From assembly GCF_031127815.1 (NCBI RefSeq), contig NZ_JARXHY010000019.1, positions 26,508 to 90,507 of the forward strand: a DNA stretch of 64,000 bases. The letters are read 5' to 3'. The stretch's first letter is position 1; each line of letters opens with the position of its first letter. The notes beneath the pieces are model-generated. The model worked only from the letters and a program-made list of their open reading frames with translations. It was not told where the DNA came from and searched no databases. This DNA comes from Pelagicoccus sp. SDUM812003 (lineage in GTDB: Bacteria; Verrucomicrobiota; Verrucomicrobiia; Opitutales; Opitutaceae). Shown here one piece after another: positions 52,612 through 60,802 of this stretch. The translations under genes and the position numbers were made by a program.

Positions 52612-55047
52612 CTAGTTCTTCAACATTTCAGATACCTGCAAACCGGCCATCACGAACGGCCCAATGCCCTTGGGATCGTTTTCCACAACCGGTTCGCTCA
52701 TGTAGTACTCGTAGCTCCCATCACGCCCGAAGCCCAAGCCAGCCACCCGACAAATGTGCGTCAAGCTGGTGGTGCCGTCGGGGTGCAAGCTAACGAATTC
52801 GGTCAGCATTCCCTCCCAAGCCTCTCGAACGTTCTCGCGATAGCGATCGTCGAGCCAGCCATAGTTAACCCCTTTCGCCAACATGTAGGTGAACATGCTG
52901 CTTGCGGAGGACTCCAGATAGTTGCCCGGAGCATCCGGCATGTTGAGGATTTGATACCAAACGCCCGTTTCCGGATCCTGAACCTTGACCAAGGCCTCCG
53001 CCAAATCGTTCAGCAAACGCTGCATCTGCTTCGACTCCTCGGAGTCCTCCGGAAGCATTTCCAGCACATCCACCAGAGCCATGGCGTACCAGCCCAGTCC
53101 ACGTCCCCAGAAATACTTGGATCGACCGGTTTCCGGATCCGCCCAAACCTGTTCGCGAGCCTCGTCCCATGCATGCCAATACAAACCAGATTCCGGATCG
53201 CGTAGTTGTTCTTCTACTACGAGAAACTCATGCAAGGCCAGCTCCAGTTCCTCGCCGCCGTTGAACGCGAGTTCGTAGCCGACCAGGAAGGGGATCCCCA
53301 TGTACACGCCGTCAAGCCACACCTGCCACGGGTAGCGCTTCTTGTGCCAGAAGGCGCCGTTCTTGGTTTTGGGATGCTCTTCGAGCTGTTGGCGAATCTC
53401 ATCCGCCGCGATGCGGTAGCGCCGCTCGCCGGTTTCCTTGTACAGCTGCAGCAACATCTTTCCGGAATTCACCTGATCGATGTTGTAGCTGTGAAAATCG
53501 TAGGTTGAGATGCTTCCATCTTCATTGACATAGGACGAGATCACCGACTCCGCCCATTCCGCGTAACTCTCCTCACCCGTGGCCAAGGCCAGATCGTGCA
53601 CCGCCTTGCTGATCAAGCCCGTGGTGTAGGTCCAGCGCGCCACGCGCTCCGCCTCCGGATCGTATTGCTCATGGGCCAAGGTCGAACCGCGACGCTTCAA
53701 AATGGAGTCAGCCATGACCTTGGTCCAGTGAAGCGCGTTCTCGGAGTCGACCTTCCCCTGCGTCAGCTTCTCGTCGAGCTTCGAATAAACCGTGACGCGC
53801 GGAGCAATCGTCAGGTCGCGAGCGGTTTCCTCTAGGTACGCTTCGAACGCTTCCTTGCTCTTGATCCCGCCAGGTTCCTTGGACCAGGCCGCCAGGAAGG
53901 CGTACTCCACACCCTTGATGGTGCGATCGAACACGGCCAGCTCGTTCTGATCATCGGAAGTAAACTTGTCCAAATTCTTCTCCCTGACCAAAATCGCCAT
54001 TCCCATATCGGATCCATCGAGCGCCTGCGGTCCCCAGCTCGCAAGATAGGTATACGCCTCGCCCGTGATATCCCGACTGCCGGTGAACACTTCGTTTCCC
54101 TCATGCTTCACCAGCCCCGCGCAAAACTTCTCCGCTTGCTCGCTGGGGCGTAGACGCACCCAGCTCAAGCGACTGCCAGCATGTATTGAAATATCGGCGA
54201 CAAGATCCATTTTCTCCTGTCCAGCGCCTTCCCAGCCTTGGTAGGTCGTCCTGAACTGGCTCAGCACCGGACCGTTTTCCAGGATCTCGCACGTGAGAGC
54301 TTGCGTTTTCGAGATGCGCTCCGCGGCGCCGTCCACCCAAATGCCGTAGCCGCCCGAACCGAGCGAACTGCCGACCTTCAGGATGTCCATACCCCAATCC
54401 GCTGGCTCATGGTAGGAATCGAAACCGTCCTGGCCAACGTCCTTGAGCACCATGGCTGGCGTCAGTTTTCCAAAAATATCAAATCCGTTTCGCCAGTCCA
54501 AATAGAAGCGGTATCCAACTTTGTCGGACTCCCAGCCCGGCCCCTCGTAGCGGATGTAGTAGCTGTGGTCCTTGTGGTTTGGAGGCGTGGTCAAGCTGCG
54601 CACATTCTCGAATTCGCCGCCGTGGTATTCCTGCCCCTCCCACTCGCCACCGAACTTTCGCGAAATTTCGGCGAACGTGCGGGGCGGAAAAATGTTCGCC
54701 TGCGCCGCGTCGGCGTCCACCCGAATGTCCAAGGTCGTTTCCTCAACCGGGGAAAAGTCCAGCAAGACGCTCACCGTATCCGCCAATCCATTACCATTTT
54801 TATCCCAAGCTTGGGCCCGCACGGGTATATGCCCATCCATGGCGATGACGAACTCGGCTTCCGACGCGCCTTCTTCAAGACCGAGGTCCACCATGCGCAA
54901 ATCGACTTTTTGATCGAGACGCAGATTTTCGGTCGGATTGGCGATCTTGACCGTCGCTAGGCGTTCCGATGCGAACAATGGGCTGACGATCAGCAGACTG
55001 GCGCCGAGAATCGTCCGACATGAGCTTTTGGTAACTATCATTTCCAA
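52612..55047 (-). CDS. DUF4861-GH105 fusion: unsaturated uronyl hydrolase
   Basis: An 811-residue exported protein. After a signal peptide comes a 400-residue N-terminal part that resembles DUF4861, for example VDLGLEEGASEAEFVIAMDGHIPVRAQAWDKNGNGLADTVSVLLDF and the later EYHGGEFENVRSL. The C-terminal half (about 430-810) is a GH105 alpha/alpha barrel with YPWQVWLDGVYMGIPFLVGYEL, where the Asp at about 578 is the catalytic acid. GH105 enzymes remove the unsaturated galacturonic residue left by lyases. The fusion of both is notable, since they are usually separate genes. It follows the receptor gene after a hairpin-rich spacer. Confidence 0.85.
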   Translation of the reverse strand: MEMIVTKSSCRTILGASLLIVSPLFASERLATVKIANPTENLRLDQKVDLRMVDLGLEEGASEAEFVIAMDGHIPVRAQAWDKNGNGLADTVSVLLDFSPVEETTLDIRVDADAAQANIFPPRTFAEISRKFGGEWEGQEYHGGEFENVRSLTTPPNHKDHSYYIRYEGPGWESDKVGYRFYLDWRNGFDIFGKLTPAMVLKDVGQDGFDSYHEPADWGMDILKVGSSLGSGGYGIWVDGAAERISKTQALTCEILENGPVLSQFRTTYQGWEGAGQEKMDLVADISIHAGSRLSWVRLRPSEQAEKFCAGLVKHEGNEVFTGSRDITGEAYTYLASWGPQALDGSDMGMAILVREKNLDKFTSDDQNELAVFDRTIKGVEYAFLAAWSKEPGGIKSKEAFEAYLEETARDLTIAPRVTVYSKLDEKLTQGKVDSENALHWTKVMADSILKRRGSTLAHEQYDPEAERVARWTYTTGLISKAVHDLALATGEESYAEWAESVISSYVNEDGSISTYDFHSYNIDQVNSGKMLLQLYKETGERRYRIAADEIRQQLEEHPKTKNGAFWHKKRYPWQVWLDGVYMGIPFLVGYELAFNGGEELELALHEFLVVEEQLRDPESGLYWHAWDEAREQVWADPETGRSKYFWGRGLGWYAMALVDVLEMLPEDSEESKQMQRLLNDLAEALVKVQDPETGVWYQILNMPDAPGNYLESSASSMFTYMLAKGVNYGWLDDRYRENVREAWEGMLTEFVSLHPDGTTSLTHICRVAGLGFGRDGSYEYYMSEPVVENDPKGIGPFVMAGLQVSEMLKN

Positions 55048-55071
55048 TTCAGGATGTTAAGGTAAAGGTTC

Positions 55072-55112
55072 TAAGAAAAAGAGAGGGCCGCCGACTGCAC
55101 ATCGGCAGCCCT
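55072..55112 (-). terminator. Terminator-like hairpin upstream of the GH105 gene
   Basis: On the minus strand an 11-bp stem (AGGGCTGCCGA / TCGGCGGCCCT, one G-U pair) with a 7-base loop is followed by CTCTTTTTCTT. It lies between the receptor gene and the GH105 gene. It looks like a partial terminator that would lower expression of the downstream genes. Confidence 0.75.
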
Positions 55113-55139
55113 ATCTCACATCATCGCAAAAAATTCCAT

Positions 55140-55157
55140 TTCTCCTCAATAGGAGAA
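55140..55157 (-). repeat. Second hairpin in the receptor-GH105 spacer
   Basis: TTCTCCT / AGGAGAA with a 4-base loop, flanked by a direct repeat ATGGAATT and followed on the minus strand by a T-run (complement of 55128-55133). A weak terminator or mRNA-stability element is likely. Confidence 0.55.
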
Positions 55158-55224
55158 TTCCATTCGCCCTCTCGGACTCGACCGAGATAGGCGAAAGGTC
55201 GGTTTCGGGGCATTGGTCAGAAGA

Positions 55225-55254
55225 AACGCGGGAAAGGCTCTGCTCTCCCGCGTT
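55225..55254 (-). repeat. Third hairpin in the receptor-GH105 spacer
   Basis: A perfect 9-bp stem (AACGCGGGA / TCCCGCGTT) with a 12-base loop lies 59 bases after the receptor stop. On the minus strand TCTTCT follows, so it could be a 3'-end stabiliser or weak terminator. Confidence 0.55.
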
Positions 55255-55312
55255 AAGTAGTCTAACCAAGTCTTCAGGAGACTCTTTTACCCAGTTTGAT
55301 CAAAGACTGCTT

Positions 55313-58300
55313 CTAGAACTGTCCCTTCACTCCGACGGTCCACTGGGTGCCGAAACGTTCCTCGCGCTCGAGGATGAATTGGCGCTCGCCAGAAGAGTCT
55401 GGAAGGTAGTAGCCCTGGCGATGCGGAGCATCGTTGAGGTTACGGGCGTTCAGGAAGAGCGTAGCGCGATCGTTGATACGATAGCCCAGGTCGAAATCGA
55501 GCGACTTGCGTTCCTCACGGAACAGAGCCGCGTCGCCTTCCACGCCATTGAGCATGTACCCACGCTGCGAGCCGCCGATCTCATCGCCACGAATGTTCCA
55601 GCGAAGCTTGAAGTCGAGAGGACCGTAATCGAAGAGGTAGCCATAGTTGACGGTCTTCTTCGCGAAGTCCTGGAAGTCGTTCTGATAAGGACTAGCATCG
55701 CCTTCCGCGTTGGTGGAGAGGAAGGTACCGTTCGCATAGATGCTGGATCCCTGCAGCCAAGCCGGCAGACCATCGAAGTCGAGATCCTGCTTCCAGTTCA
55801 CTTCCAATCCTTCGATGGTGGCATCAGCAACGTTGGTAGTCGCCTCGAGCTCGTGAACGAAGGTAGTGCCGAGCGTGTTCGGGTGCAGGTTCCAACGGTC
55901 GATGTCAGCCTGTGTCACTGGCGTGTTGCCGAGAACGAATTGAGGCAGCTTGTAGAACTCGAGATCAGCCTGCGTAGCGTCGCGCGTCACCGTCTTGATG
56001 AAGTTCGTCATGTCGTTTTTGAAAACGGACACGGAGAACAAGCCGGTGTCGCTGTAGTAGTACTCAGCGGTGATGTCGAAGTTGTCCGATTCGCGAGGAA
56101 GAAGCCCTGGATTGGTCACCTCGATGGTGCCGCGAGCGTTCGCATCAGTAAGCTCGTAGTCGGGGTCGTCCGGGTCGAGGCCATTGTCGAGCTCCGGAGT
56201 CTCGATCACGGTAGGACCAAACATGTCGCCGAAATCGGGACGACCGATCGTATTCGCATAGCTGATACGAAGCAACAGATTCTTATTGATGTCGTACTTG
56301 ATGTGAACGCTCGGATGAATGTTGTCGTAGTTCGATGTACGCTCAGAGGTTTCGAAGAAGAAATCGGTCGCGGAATTCACGTAGTTGTTGCTGGATACCT
56401 CCGGTACCAAGCCCCAAACCGAGGTGTCCTCGTAGCGGGCTCCTGCGAGCACGGACAGCTTGCCATCAAGCATTTCCAACTGACCCATGGCGTAGGCCGC
56501 GTCGATGTCTTCCTGCATTTCGAACCAGGTGCCGATCGTGTTGTTGACGGCGCGGTTGCCATCGAGTTCCCAGCGAGTGCGATTGGTGCTCCACAGATCG
56601 TGGATCTTGTAAATGCTGGGCCAGTCGAAACCTTCGTACCCGAATCCTGGGGAGTGTCCGGAGAACTTGTCGTCGCGAATGGTATCGAACCAGATGCGTT
56701 CGCCGTCTTTGTTGTAGCCTTCGTAGTCGTAGCGCAGCTCCAGCTGGTAGCCCTCGCGCTCCTGACGAGAGGTGCGCACTCCGAACTGGAAGTAGCCTTG
56801 GTTCTCGCCCCAAGTGAAGTTCCTGCGAGCGTTGACGCGCAGGCCGCTGATGCGGTCGACCGATTCCTTCGGACGCTCGCGAGTGCGGCGCAGCTCGAAG
56901 TTGCTCAGCGTCAACCCCCGGTCGGGCAGGAGATTCATATCCTCGTCGTAGACCTTGATGTCGGAGAAAGCGACCATGTCGCCGTTACCCTGATTGAATT
57001 CGATGAACGCCTCGTCGCCACGACCGCCTGCTTCCCAGGTTTCCATCATGCCACGAGCGCTGTCTGCATAGTGGTTGGTCGCTTCGGAATGGGAGTAGCC
57101 GTAGTCGATTTCCCAATCGTTCACGTAGTGCTTCATACCCGCGTCGAGGTGATAGGTGTTTCCATACTTGTTGCGGAAGGATCCACCGTAGGAAATGCCG
57201 CGCTCCTCGCCGAAGGTGTAGGAGTTGTCGCTCACGTCGTCGGTGGAGCCGCTGACGCTGTCAGGGGTTTCATCCGCATCCAGATCATTGATACGCCAGC
57301 CGACGTTGCGATTGAACCAGGTGGCGTCGTAGCTGTTGACCTGTCCCTTGAAGGAGAAGGTGGTGTCATCGTTCACCTTGAAGTCGATGTTGGAGGAGAA
57401 GGACTCGCGAGTGGTCTTCTTCGGTCCATCCTGGATTTCCAAGCGCTTGAAGTAAACGTCCTCAGGGCCGCCGTTGCCGCCTTCCGGCTCCAGCTCCCAT
57501 TCCCGCCAGCGGAAACGCTGCTGCACATTGTACATGTTGGACTGCTTGTAGGTCATGGCAACGCCAAGACGATCGTCCATGAACACGTCCGAATAGTTGA
57601 GCTCCACGCCAGGCAGCACCTTGGTGCGCTTGGTGTCCGCTTCCCAGCCTGGGGTCGGATTCAAGGAAGCCTCCTCGTCGTTGAAGTTCATGGAGAGCTT
57701 GTAGCTGAACTGGCGTCCTTGAGCGAAGGCGTTCTTGCTCACCAGGTTGACGGAGCCGCCGATGGCGTTAGCGGACATGTCCGGTCGTGGAAGCTTGGAT
57801 ACTTCGAGCATCTCCACGTTCGCCAGCGAAACCTGCTCGAGCTCGAAGGAACGAATCTTGTTGCCCGAACCGGCGCTGGCCATCTGAGAGCCGTCAACCG
57901 TCACCTGCGTGAAGGCCGGGCTCATGCCGCGCATCTTGATGGCGCGAACGTCCGCCGCCACGTAGTTCACCGAAACGCCCGGCAAATTCTTCAGGTACTC
58001 GCCGATGTTGCCTTCGGCGATCTCCCCGAACGCCTCGGCGTGCTGCACGGAAATGAGGTTCGCGGAATTGCGCTGCTCGTTGAGGGCTATGGCGTCACTG
58101 TTGTGAGTGCTCCCGTCGACCTCGAAGGCTTCCAATTCGAACACCTCCTCATCGCTGAGAGATTCGAATCGGCTGGAGCGCAGGGAGATGTCGGCGCCAC
58201 TGCTGACACCGGTGCCCACGTCCACCATCACGCTGCCATCACTCAGGCCCACGAACTTGGCCGTGACCGTGTGGCTTCCCACCGGCACGTTCTGCAAGCG

Positions 58301-58540
58301 GTACTCGCCGTATTCGTTGGTGTAGGCGGTTTGCCCCGTCTCGTCCACCACCACCTGGGCGTTAGAGAGGTATTTTCCAGTGGTCGCGTTCTTGACGCGG
58401 CCGCGAATGGATCCGGTCTCCTGACCGTAACCATCTACAATCATAACGAACGCGAAGAGAAACAGAGGTATGCTTCTCAAAGCCATTCGCGAAAAACGGC
58501 GGTAAGCCGTAGCTAAGGTTTGTTTGCTGTAGAATGACAT
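55313..58540 (-). CDS. TonB-dependent receptor with CarboxypepD-like N-domain
   Basis: A 1075-residue outer-membrane beta-barrel receptor of the TonB-Xanth-Caul type. The N-terminus has a signal peptide (SIPLFLFAFVMIVDGYGQ), then a carboxypeptidase-regulatory-like domain (SIRGRVKNATTGKYLSNAQVVVDETGQTAYTNEYGEYRLQNVPVGSHTVTAKF). The plug follows (SANLISVQHAEAFGEIAEGNIGEYLKNLPGVSVNYVAADVRAIKMRGM and IGGSVNLVSKNAF), then the barrel, ending in Phe. No SusD-like lipoprotein is next to it, so it differs from Bacteroidetes PUL receptors. It probably imports oligogalacturonides, using TonB from elsewhere. It is the first gene of the minus-strand operon and has a CACGTG operator 40 bases upstream. Confidence 0.93.
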   Translation of the reverse strand: MSFYSKQTLATAYRRFSRMALRSIPLFLFAFVMIVDGYGQETGSIRGRVKNATTGKYLSNAQVVVDETGQTAYTNEYGEYRLQNVPVGSHTVTAKFVGLSDGSVMVDVGTGVSSGADISLRSSRFESLSDEEVFELEAFEVDGSTHNSDAIALNEQRNSANLISVQHAEAFGEIAEGNIGEYLKNLPGVSVNYVAADVRAIKMRGMSPAFTQVTVDGSQMASAGSGNKIRSFELEQVSLANVEMLEVSKLPRPDMSANAIGGSVNLVSKNAFAQGRQFSYKLSMNFNDEEASLNPTPGWEADTKRTKVLPGVELNYSDVFMDDRLGVAMTYKQSNMYNVQQRFRWREWELEPEGGNGGPEDVYFKRLEIQDGPKKTTRESFSSNIDFKVNDDTTFSFKGQVNSYDATWFNRNVGWRINDLDADETPDSVSGSTDDVSDNSYTFGEERGISYGGSFRNKYGNTYHLDAGMKHYVNDWEIDYGYSHSEATNHYADSARGMMETWEAGGRGDEAFIEFNQGNGDMVAFSDIKVYDEDMNLLPDRGLTLSNFELRRTRERPKESVDRISGLRVNARRNFTWGENQGYFQFGVRTSRQEREGYQLELRYDYEGYNKDGERIWFDTIRDDKFSGHSPGFGYEGFDWPSIYKIHDLWSTNRTRWELDGNRAVNNTIGTWFEMQEDIDAAYAMGQLEMLDGKLSVLAGARYEDTSVWGLVPEVSSNNYVNSATDFFFETSERTSNYDNIHPSVHIKYDINKNLLLRISYANTIGRPDFGDMFGPTVIETPELDNGLDPDDPDYELTDANARGTIEVTNPGLLPRESDNFDITAEYYYSDTGLFSVSVFKNDMTNFIKTVTRDATQADLEFYKLPQFVLGNTPVTQADIDRWNLHPNTLGTTFVHELEATTNVADATIEGLEVNWKQDLDFDGLPAWLQGSSIYANGTFLSTNAEGDASPYQNDFQDFAKKTVNYGYLFDYGPLDFKLRWNIRGDEIGGSQRGYMLNGVEGDAALFREERKSLDFDLGYRINDRATLFLNARNLNDAPHRQGYYLPDSSGERQFILEREERFGTQWTVGVKGQF

Positions 58541-58570
58541 TTTGGAGTAGGTTCTAGTTTTTCGCCAAGA

Positions 58571-58590
58571 AAACTTACACGTGTGGGTTT
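58571..58590. promoter_or_regulatory. Candidate LacI-family operator in front of the receptor gene
   Basis: A 20-base near-palindrome centred at 58580/58581 with CACGTG core and half-sites AAAC-TT-ACAC / GTGT-GG-GTTT (16 of 20 positions symmetric). Its first 14 bases match the distal uxaE site exactly. It ends about 31 bases upstream of the receptor start codon. Confidence 0.72.
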
Positions 58591-58724
58591 TGGGGCTAAA
58601 AAAAATAGGCCCGGAGTCCAGGCGCTAGTTTTCTTTGGAAAGGTATCTCGGCATTTGTGTTCAGCGTCAGGAGGAGTGTCAACTCATTTCCTCTGTCGCT
58701 CTACGTGATTTTTCAAAGGAGAGC

Positions 58725-58744
58725 GATCTCACACGTGCTGGCAC
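58725..58744. promoter_or_regulatory. Candidate LacI-family operator in front of the pectate lyase gene
   Basis: A CACGTG-centred site (CACACGTGC), centre 58734/58735, 45 bases upstream of the lyase ATG. It is less symmetric than the receptor site but has the same core, so both divergent promoters in this 238-base region could be controlled together. Confidence 0.55.
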
Positions 58745-58778
58745 TTACCGGTTTACAAATCGGATTTATCTCTAAAGA

Positions 58779-60041
58779 ATGCTCTGTAAGATGCGCTTTT
58801 TGACTCGTTTTTCCCTGTTTTTCTTACTCGTCTTTTATTTCGATCCCGCTCCCCGAACGACGGCCCTTGCCGAGCACAAGGCGCATCATGCGAACAAAAC
58901 GCGGAAAGGCAAACCGGACAGCGATTTCAACCCCTGGTCCGCCTACAGGGATCGATCGGAGTCGGACAGAGCCCTCATAGACCTGACGCTCGCCAAAGAA
59001 TTGGAATTCATCGACAGGGAGGCGCCTCTGCCTGTCGCCAACGGGGCGTCTCATGATTTCGATCCGGAAGCGGAGGATTCCTGGTACCGCTCCCCAACGG
59101 CGCGCGACCTCGCTCGGGCGATGGTGAGCTACCAGTCGCCGGCCGGGGGCTGGAACAAGAACCTGCCCTATCATGAGGGGCCACGCCAGCCAGGCCAGGC
59201 CTTCGGCCGCAATAGCAACTACACCGCCACCTTCGACAACGGAGCGACCATTTCCGAAATCCGATTCCTGGCTCGCTTCCATCGGCTCAACGGCTCCGAA
59301 GCCGCTCGAGACGCGGTCGAATCGGGACTGAGATACGTCCTCCGATCCCAGTATCCAAGCGGCGGCTGGCCGCAGGTCTACCCGCTCGCAGGCTCCTATC
59401 ACGACGCCATGACCTTCAACGATGGCGCCATGACGAATATCGCCGAGCTGCTGGTCGATATCGAATCGGGGCACCAGGACTTCCACTGGCTGGATCATGA
59501 TCTTGAGACCGCTTTGAGCCAATCGCGAAACAGAGCCATCGACGTCATCCTGGCTTCCCAGATAAAGCAGAACGAGGTCCTCTCTGGCTGGTGCCAGCAG
59601 CACGACCCGGTAACGCTCGCCCCGGCCTCCGCCCGGGCTTACGAGATGATCAGTCTATCGAGCAAGGAAAGCTCCCAGATCCTCGACCTCCTCATCTCCC
59701 TGCCCGACCCAACTCCCGAGATCCTCGACAGCATTCGCGGAGTGGCGAGCTGGCTGAATAAGGTGCGGTTCGATGACATTTCCGTCAGGCGCGAGGCAAA
59801 CGGCGACCGCATCGTGGTCGATCAGCCCGGCGAACGCCCGATCTGGGCGCGCTTCTACGAAATCGAAACCAACCGCCCGCTCTTCGGGGATCGAGACGGC
59901 TCCCTTCACTACAAGCTCGAGGAAATCTCCTTCGAACGACGCAGAGGCTACGCCTGGTACATGAGCGATCCGGCCTCCACTCTGAATCGATACGAAAAAT
60001 GGAAAGCGAAACGAGAAAAGCAGCTTGCCACGACTCCTTAA
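58779..60041 (+). CDS. Pectate lyase, PL10 family
   Basis: A 420-residue secreted lyase that cleaves polygalacturonate by beta-elimination with Ca2+. A signal peptide is likely (FLTRFSLFFLLVFYFDP). PL10 motifs include RAMVSYQSPAGGWNKNLPY, NSNYTATFDNGATISEIRFLARF, VLRSQYPSGGWPQVYPLAGSYHDAMTFNDGAMTN, and the C-terminal IWARFYEIETNRPLFGDRDGSLHY. It is divergent from the receptor gene and shares a 238-base regulatory region with it. Its product would feed GH105. Start ATG 58779 is used; ATG 58791 is equally possible. It overlaps the 3' end of the RluA gene by four bases. Confidence 0.9.
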   Translation: MLCKMRFLTRFSLFFLLVFYFDPAPRTTALAEHKAHHANKTRKGKPDSDFNPWSAYRDRSESDRALIDLTLAKELEFIDREAPLPVANGASHDFDPEAEDSWYRSPTARDLARAMVSYQSPAGGWNKNLPYHEGPRQPGQAFGRNSNYTATFDNGATISEIRFLARFHRLNGSEAARDAVESGLRYVLRSQYPSGGWPQVYPLAGSYHDAMTFNDGAMTNIAELLVDIESGHQDFHWLDHDLETALSQSRNRAIDVILASQIKQNEVLSGWCQQHDPVTLAPASARAYEMISLSSKESSQILDLLISLPDPTPEILDSIRGVASWLNKVRFDDISVRREANGDRIVVDQPGERPIWARFYEIETNRPLFGDRDGSLHYKLEEISFERRRGYAWYMSDPASTLNRYEKWKAKREKQLATTP

Positions 60042-60775
60042 AACGGCGCTTCCGAGCTCGCCTTGAAGCGATGCAGGCCGCCTGCGTGCGTGTAGCTTAG
60101 CTCCGTACCCACGCAATGGAGACAAAGCCGTTTGATCTGTTTCGACTTGGCCACAAGCTTGTTGCGCTTGAAATCGCCATAGGTTCGGTCTCCGACGATC
60201 GGCAGTCCACGCTTGGAGCTTTGAATACGCAGCTGATGAGTTCGCCCCGTGACCGGCATCAGGGTCAGTCGCGACATCAATGGCATGCCGGGAAGCGATT
60301 CGGCCTTGACCAGTTTCGTTTCCGCCTGCAGGCCCGATCCAGACGACGCTCTCACTCCACCTTCCGCCTTGCGAACGCTCAACCGGTCCTTCCAAATGGG
60401 AGACCCGCGTCTTGGAATCCCGAATACAAGGGCACAATAGGTCTTCCTGACCTGCTTTCGTTCGAAGGCCAATAGGACCGCCGACGCCACCGCTTCGTCC
60501 AGAGCCAGCAAAACAATGCCAGAAGTCGCCGAATCGAGACGGTTCAACAAATAGACATGCCGTTCCACTTGCCCCTCTTCGTCCACGATCTCGTAGCGCT
60601 CCGCCTCCTCCTCGTAGTTCGCGTTCAGCAACGATCTTGAGCGATCCCCTTTTCTGTTGGGATGCGACAGCGTGCCCTCTGGCTTTTCGATCGCCATCAG
60701 ACCGTTTCCATCGCAGCGCAGCACTCGAACGCCTCGCGTCCACGGCAACCGACTCGCTATATCCGAAAAATCCAT
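60038..60775 (-). CDS. RluA family pseudouridine synthase
   Basis: A 245-residue pseudouridine synthase that modifies uridines in rRNA or tRNA. The catalytic motif is VYLLNRLDSATSGIVLLALD, with the Asp of R-L-D as nucleophile; the usual His before it is Asn here. Later come RKTYCALVFGIPRRG, the fold segment RLTLMPVTGRTHQLRIQSSKRGLPIVGDRTYGD and LHCVGTELSYTH. There is no S4 domain, so it is closer to the RluA/TruC branch than RluC/D. The target base is unknown. It overlaps the lyase gene tail-to-tail by four bases. Confidence 0.9.
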   Translation of the reverse strand: MDFSDIASRLPWTRGVRVLRCDGNGLMAIEKPEGTLSHPNRKGDRSRSLLNANYEEEAERYEIVDEEGQVERHVYLLNRLDSATSGIVLLALDEAVASAVLLAFERKQVRKTYCALVFGIPRRGSPIWKDRLSVRKAEGGVRASSGSGLQAETKLVKAESLPGMPLMSRLTLMPVTGRTHQLRIQSSKRGLPIVGDRTYGDFKRNKLVAKSKQIKRLCLHCVGTELSYTHAGGLHRFKASSEAPF

Positions 60776-60802
60776 ACGAATGCCTAGCTCAACGATCTTT
60801 GC

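Noticed and set aside
55379..58516. 1045-codon open frame on the plus strand, antisense to the TonB receptor
   Set aside because: It mirrors the receptor gene codon by codon, has Val/His-rich composition without domains, and the receptor strand has strong family motifs.
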